Source: Bifidobacterium sp. ESL0745
Lineage (GTDB): Bacteria; Actinomycetota; Actinomycetes; Actinomycetales; Bifidobacteriaceae
Reading direction: 5' to 3'
Length of the DNA: 64,000 bases
Assembly: GCF_029433335.1 (NCBI RefSeq)
Contig: NZ_JAQTHX010000001.1
Coordinates: 1-64,000 of the forward strand
In this document: positions 62,937 to 64,000 of the stretch, piece after piece
How positions within the stretch are numbered: position 1 is the stretch's first letter
Layout: each line of letters begins with the position of its first letter
Notes under the pieces: generated by a model
The model's input: the letters and a program-made list of their open reading frames with translations, nothing else
Database searches by the model: none
What the model was told of the DNA's origin: nothing
Translations under genes and position numbers: made by a program

Positions 62937-64000
62937 TTATTGCCCGGTCTGTGTCTGAGGTTGGGACTGACCGTTGTTGCCCTGGCTTGGAGTCTGATTG
63001 GCCGGTGGGGTAGTGGTGGCGTTTCCACTTGTCGTATTTCCTTCGGTCGTGGTGCCAGTGCCACCAGAGGTCCCGTTCGAGGAATTTCCGTTTGAGGAAG
63101 TGCCTCCAGTCTCATTGGACCTGCTGGTCCCGTTCGAGCTATCGGTACCGGTGCTGCCTGTGCTGCCGGAACCGCTCGAAGAATTGCTGTTCGAGTCATT
63201 GCCTTCTGTGCTCCTGCGGCTGTAATTGCCGTTTGAGGAGCTTGAGTACCTCGCGCCGGTGCCCCAGCTGCCGTCGGGCCCGCCGACCTTGCCTTCGTCG
63301 TGGGCGACGGGGAACGATTCGGAGTCCGTGTCCGCAAGCGTCTGCTTCATATACTCGGTGAACAGATGGGCAGGGTAGAGGCCACCGGATCCGTAGCGTC
63401 CCAGCGCCTTGATTTCCTGCGGTTTGCCGTCGGCCCCCGGTTTCCACATCGCGATTACGGTCACTACGCTTGGTGTAAAGCCGATGAAGCTGCCCGCCGT
63501 GGAATCGTTGGCGGTGCCGGTCTTGCCGGCGATGGGCTTGCCAACGCGACGCACTTCGGTGGCGGTGCCGTATTGCACCGTTCCGGTCATGGCCTTGGCC
63601 ACCAGAGCTGTGTCGTTGGCGCTGAAGATGCGCTCGCTGCCCGTGGGCGCGCGGTACATGTCCTTGCCGGCCGAATCCTTGACGCTCGCCACGATATGCA
63701 GCGTCGGCTTGTTGCCCTGGTTGGCGATGGTGGAGTAGGCCTGTGCGATGTCGGAGACGTGCACGCCGTCGTTGCCCAGCACCGTGAAGGGGTTGTCGCC
63801 GGTCATCAGCTTCGGGTTCATGCCGGCGGCCTGTGCGGTCTGCGCCACCTTCTTGGCGCCCAGATGCTCCTGCAGATCCATGTAGACCGTGTTGACGGAA
63901 TTTGCCGTTGCGTTGTACAAGTTCGTATAGCCGTACTGTTCGTTGCCGAAGTTACGAACCGGCTGGGTGATGCCGGCGTAGGTGCGCGGCGAATTGCCGT
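62937..64000 (-). CDS. Class A penicillin-binding protein, C-terminal part (5' end outside window)
   Basis: About 354 codons are visible, and the frame is open through the right edge. The transpeptidase domain shows GKTGTANDSTAGSFIGFTP (KTG motif), EQYGYTNLYNATANSVNTVYMDLQEHLGAKKVAQTA and NPFTVLGNDGVHVSDIAQAYSTIANQG, which fit PBP1A/PonA-type enzymes. These polymerise and cross-link peptidoglycan. The Ser-x-x-Lys motif and the glycosyltransferase domain lie outside. The last 120 residues form a Ser/Asn/Gly/Thr-rich tail ending in Gln-rich sequence, common in actinobacterial PonA proteins. Confidence 0.9.
   Translation of the reverse strand, partial: GNSPRTYAGITQPVRNFGNEQYGYTNLYNATANSVNTVYMDLQEHLGAKKVAQTAQAAGMNPKLMTGDNPFTVLGNDGVHVSDIAQAYSTIANQGNKPTLHIVASVKDSAGKDMYRAPTGSERIFSANDTALVAKAMTGTVQYGTATEVRRVGKPIAGKTGTANDSTAGSFIGFTPSVVTVIAMWKPGADGKPQEIKALGRYGSGGLYPAHLFTEYMKQTLADTDSESFPVAHDEGKVGGPDGSWGTGARYSSSSNGNYSRRSTEGNDSNSNSSSGSGSTGSTGTDSSNGTSRSNETGGTSSNGNSSNGTSGGTGTTTEGNTTSGNATTTPPANQTPSQGNNGQSQPQTQTGQ

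Overview
The window looks like a chromosomal segment of a Bifidobacterium. The evidence is a single-polypeptide type I fatty acid synthase directly behind an acyl-CoA carboxylase alpha/beta pair, a compact tad pilus locus, the long actinobacterial LeuA, and GC-rich housekeeping genes next to AT-rich accessory DNA. The species cannot be fixed from sequence alone.

Left arm (1-16620) is a surface-protein island. It starts inside a proline-rich membrane-anchored protein. A cluster of internalin-like leucine-rich-repeat (LRR) proteins with sortase-type LA(T/A)TG tails follows: a decayed remnant (1297-1806), an intact gene (2557-4056), a gene split by a frameshift at a C6 run (4646-5492), and an intact long gene (6081-8426). 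An IS30-family element (8784-10123) then abuts the 5' end of a giant SdrD-B-type surface protein (to 15377). That gene has lost its signal peptide and carries a nine-G run right after the element. An unknown polytopic membrane protein follows.

The core metabolic block (16785-33970) holds accC/BCCP, accD, fas and acpS: malonyl-CoA supply, fatty acid synthesis, and the transferase that activates the ACP domain. A perfect palindrome sits on the accC promoter. Two LytTR/DUF3021 regulatory modules lie between fas and acpS; the second DUF3021 gene is broken by frameshifts, and a small membrane protein lies between the modules. A BspA-like (DUF285) surface protein and a GH3 glycosidase follow.

The middle (40049-45348) carries tRNA-Gly(UCC), an unknown membrane protein, rpsO, and pnp with a long Arg/Asp-rich tail. 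The tad locus (45857-51887) is tadZ-tadA-tadB, tadC, then a DUF4244 pilin, a TadE pseudopilin and an Rv3654c-like protein. Its two transcription units share a 51-bp upstream element.

The right arm has dnaX-recR, an aspartokinase encoded as separate catalytic and ACT proteins, asd, a DUF5701 protein and leuA. It ends in the C-terminal part of a class A penicillin-binding protein on the minus strand. Several intergenic spaces carry repeats that are not part of any gene: a dispersed hairpin family, a 60-bp degenerate tandem array, a 40-bp array, and three 14-bp palindromes spaced exactly 62 bp apart before leuA. The strongest leads are the poly-G/IS30 junction, a paired-cysteine C-terminal module shared by three surface proteins, and the shared tad promoter element.
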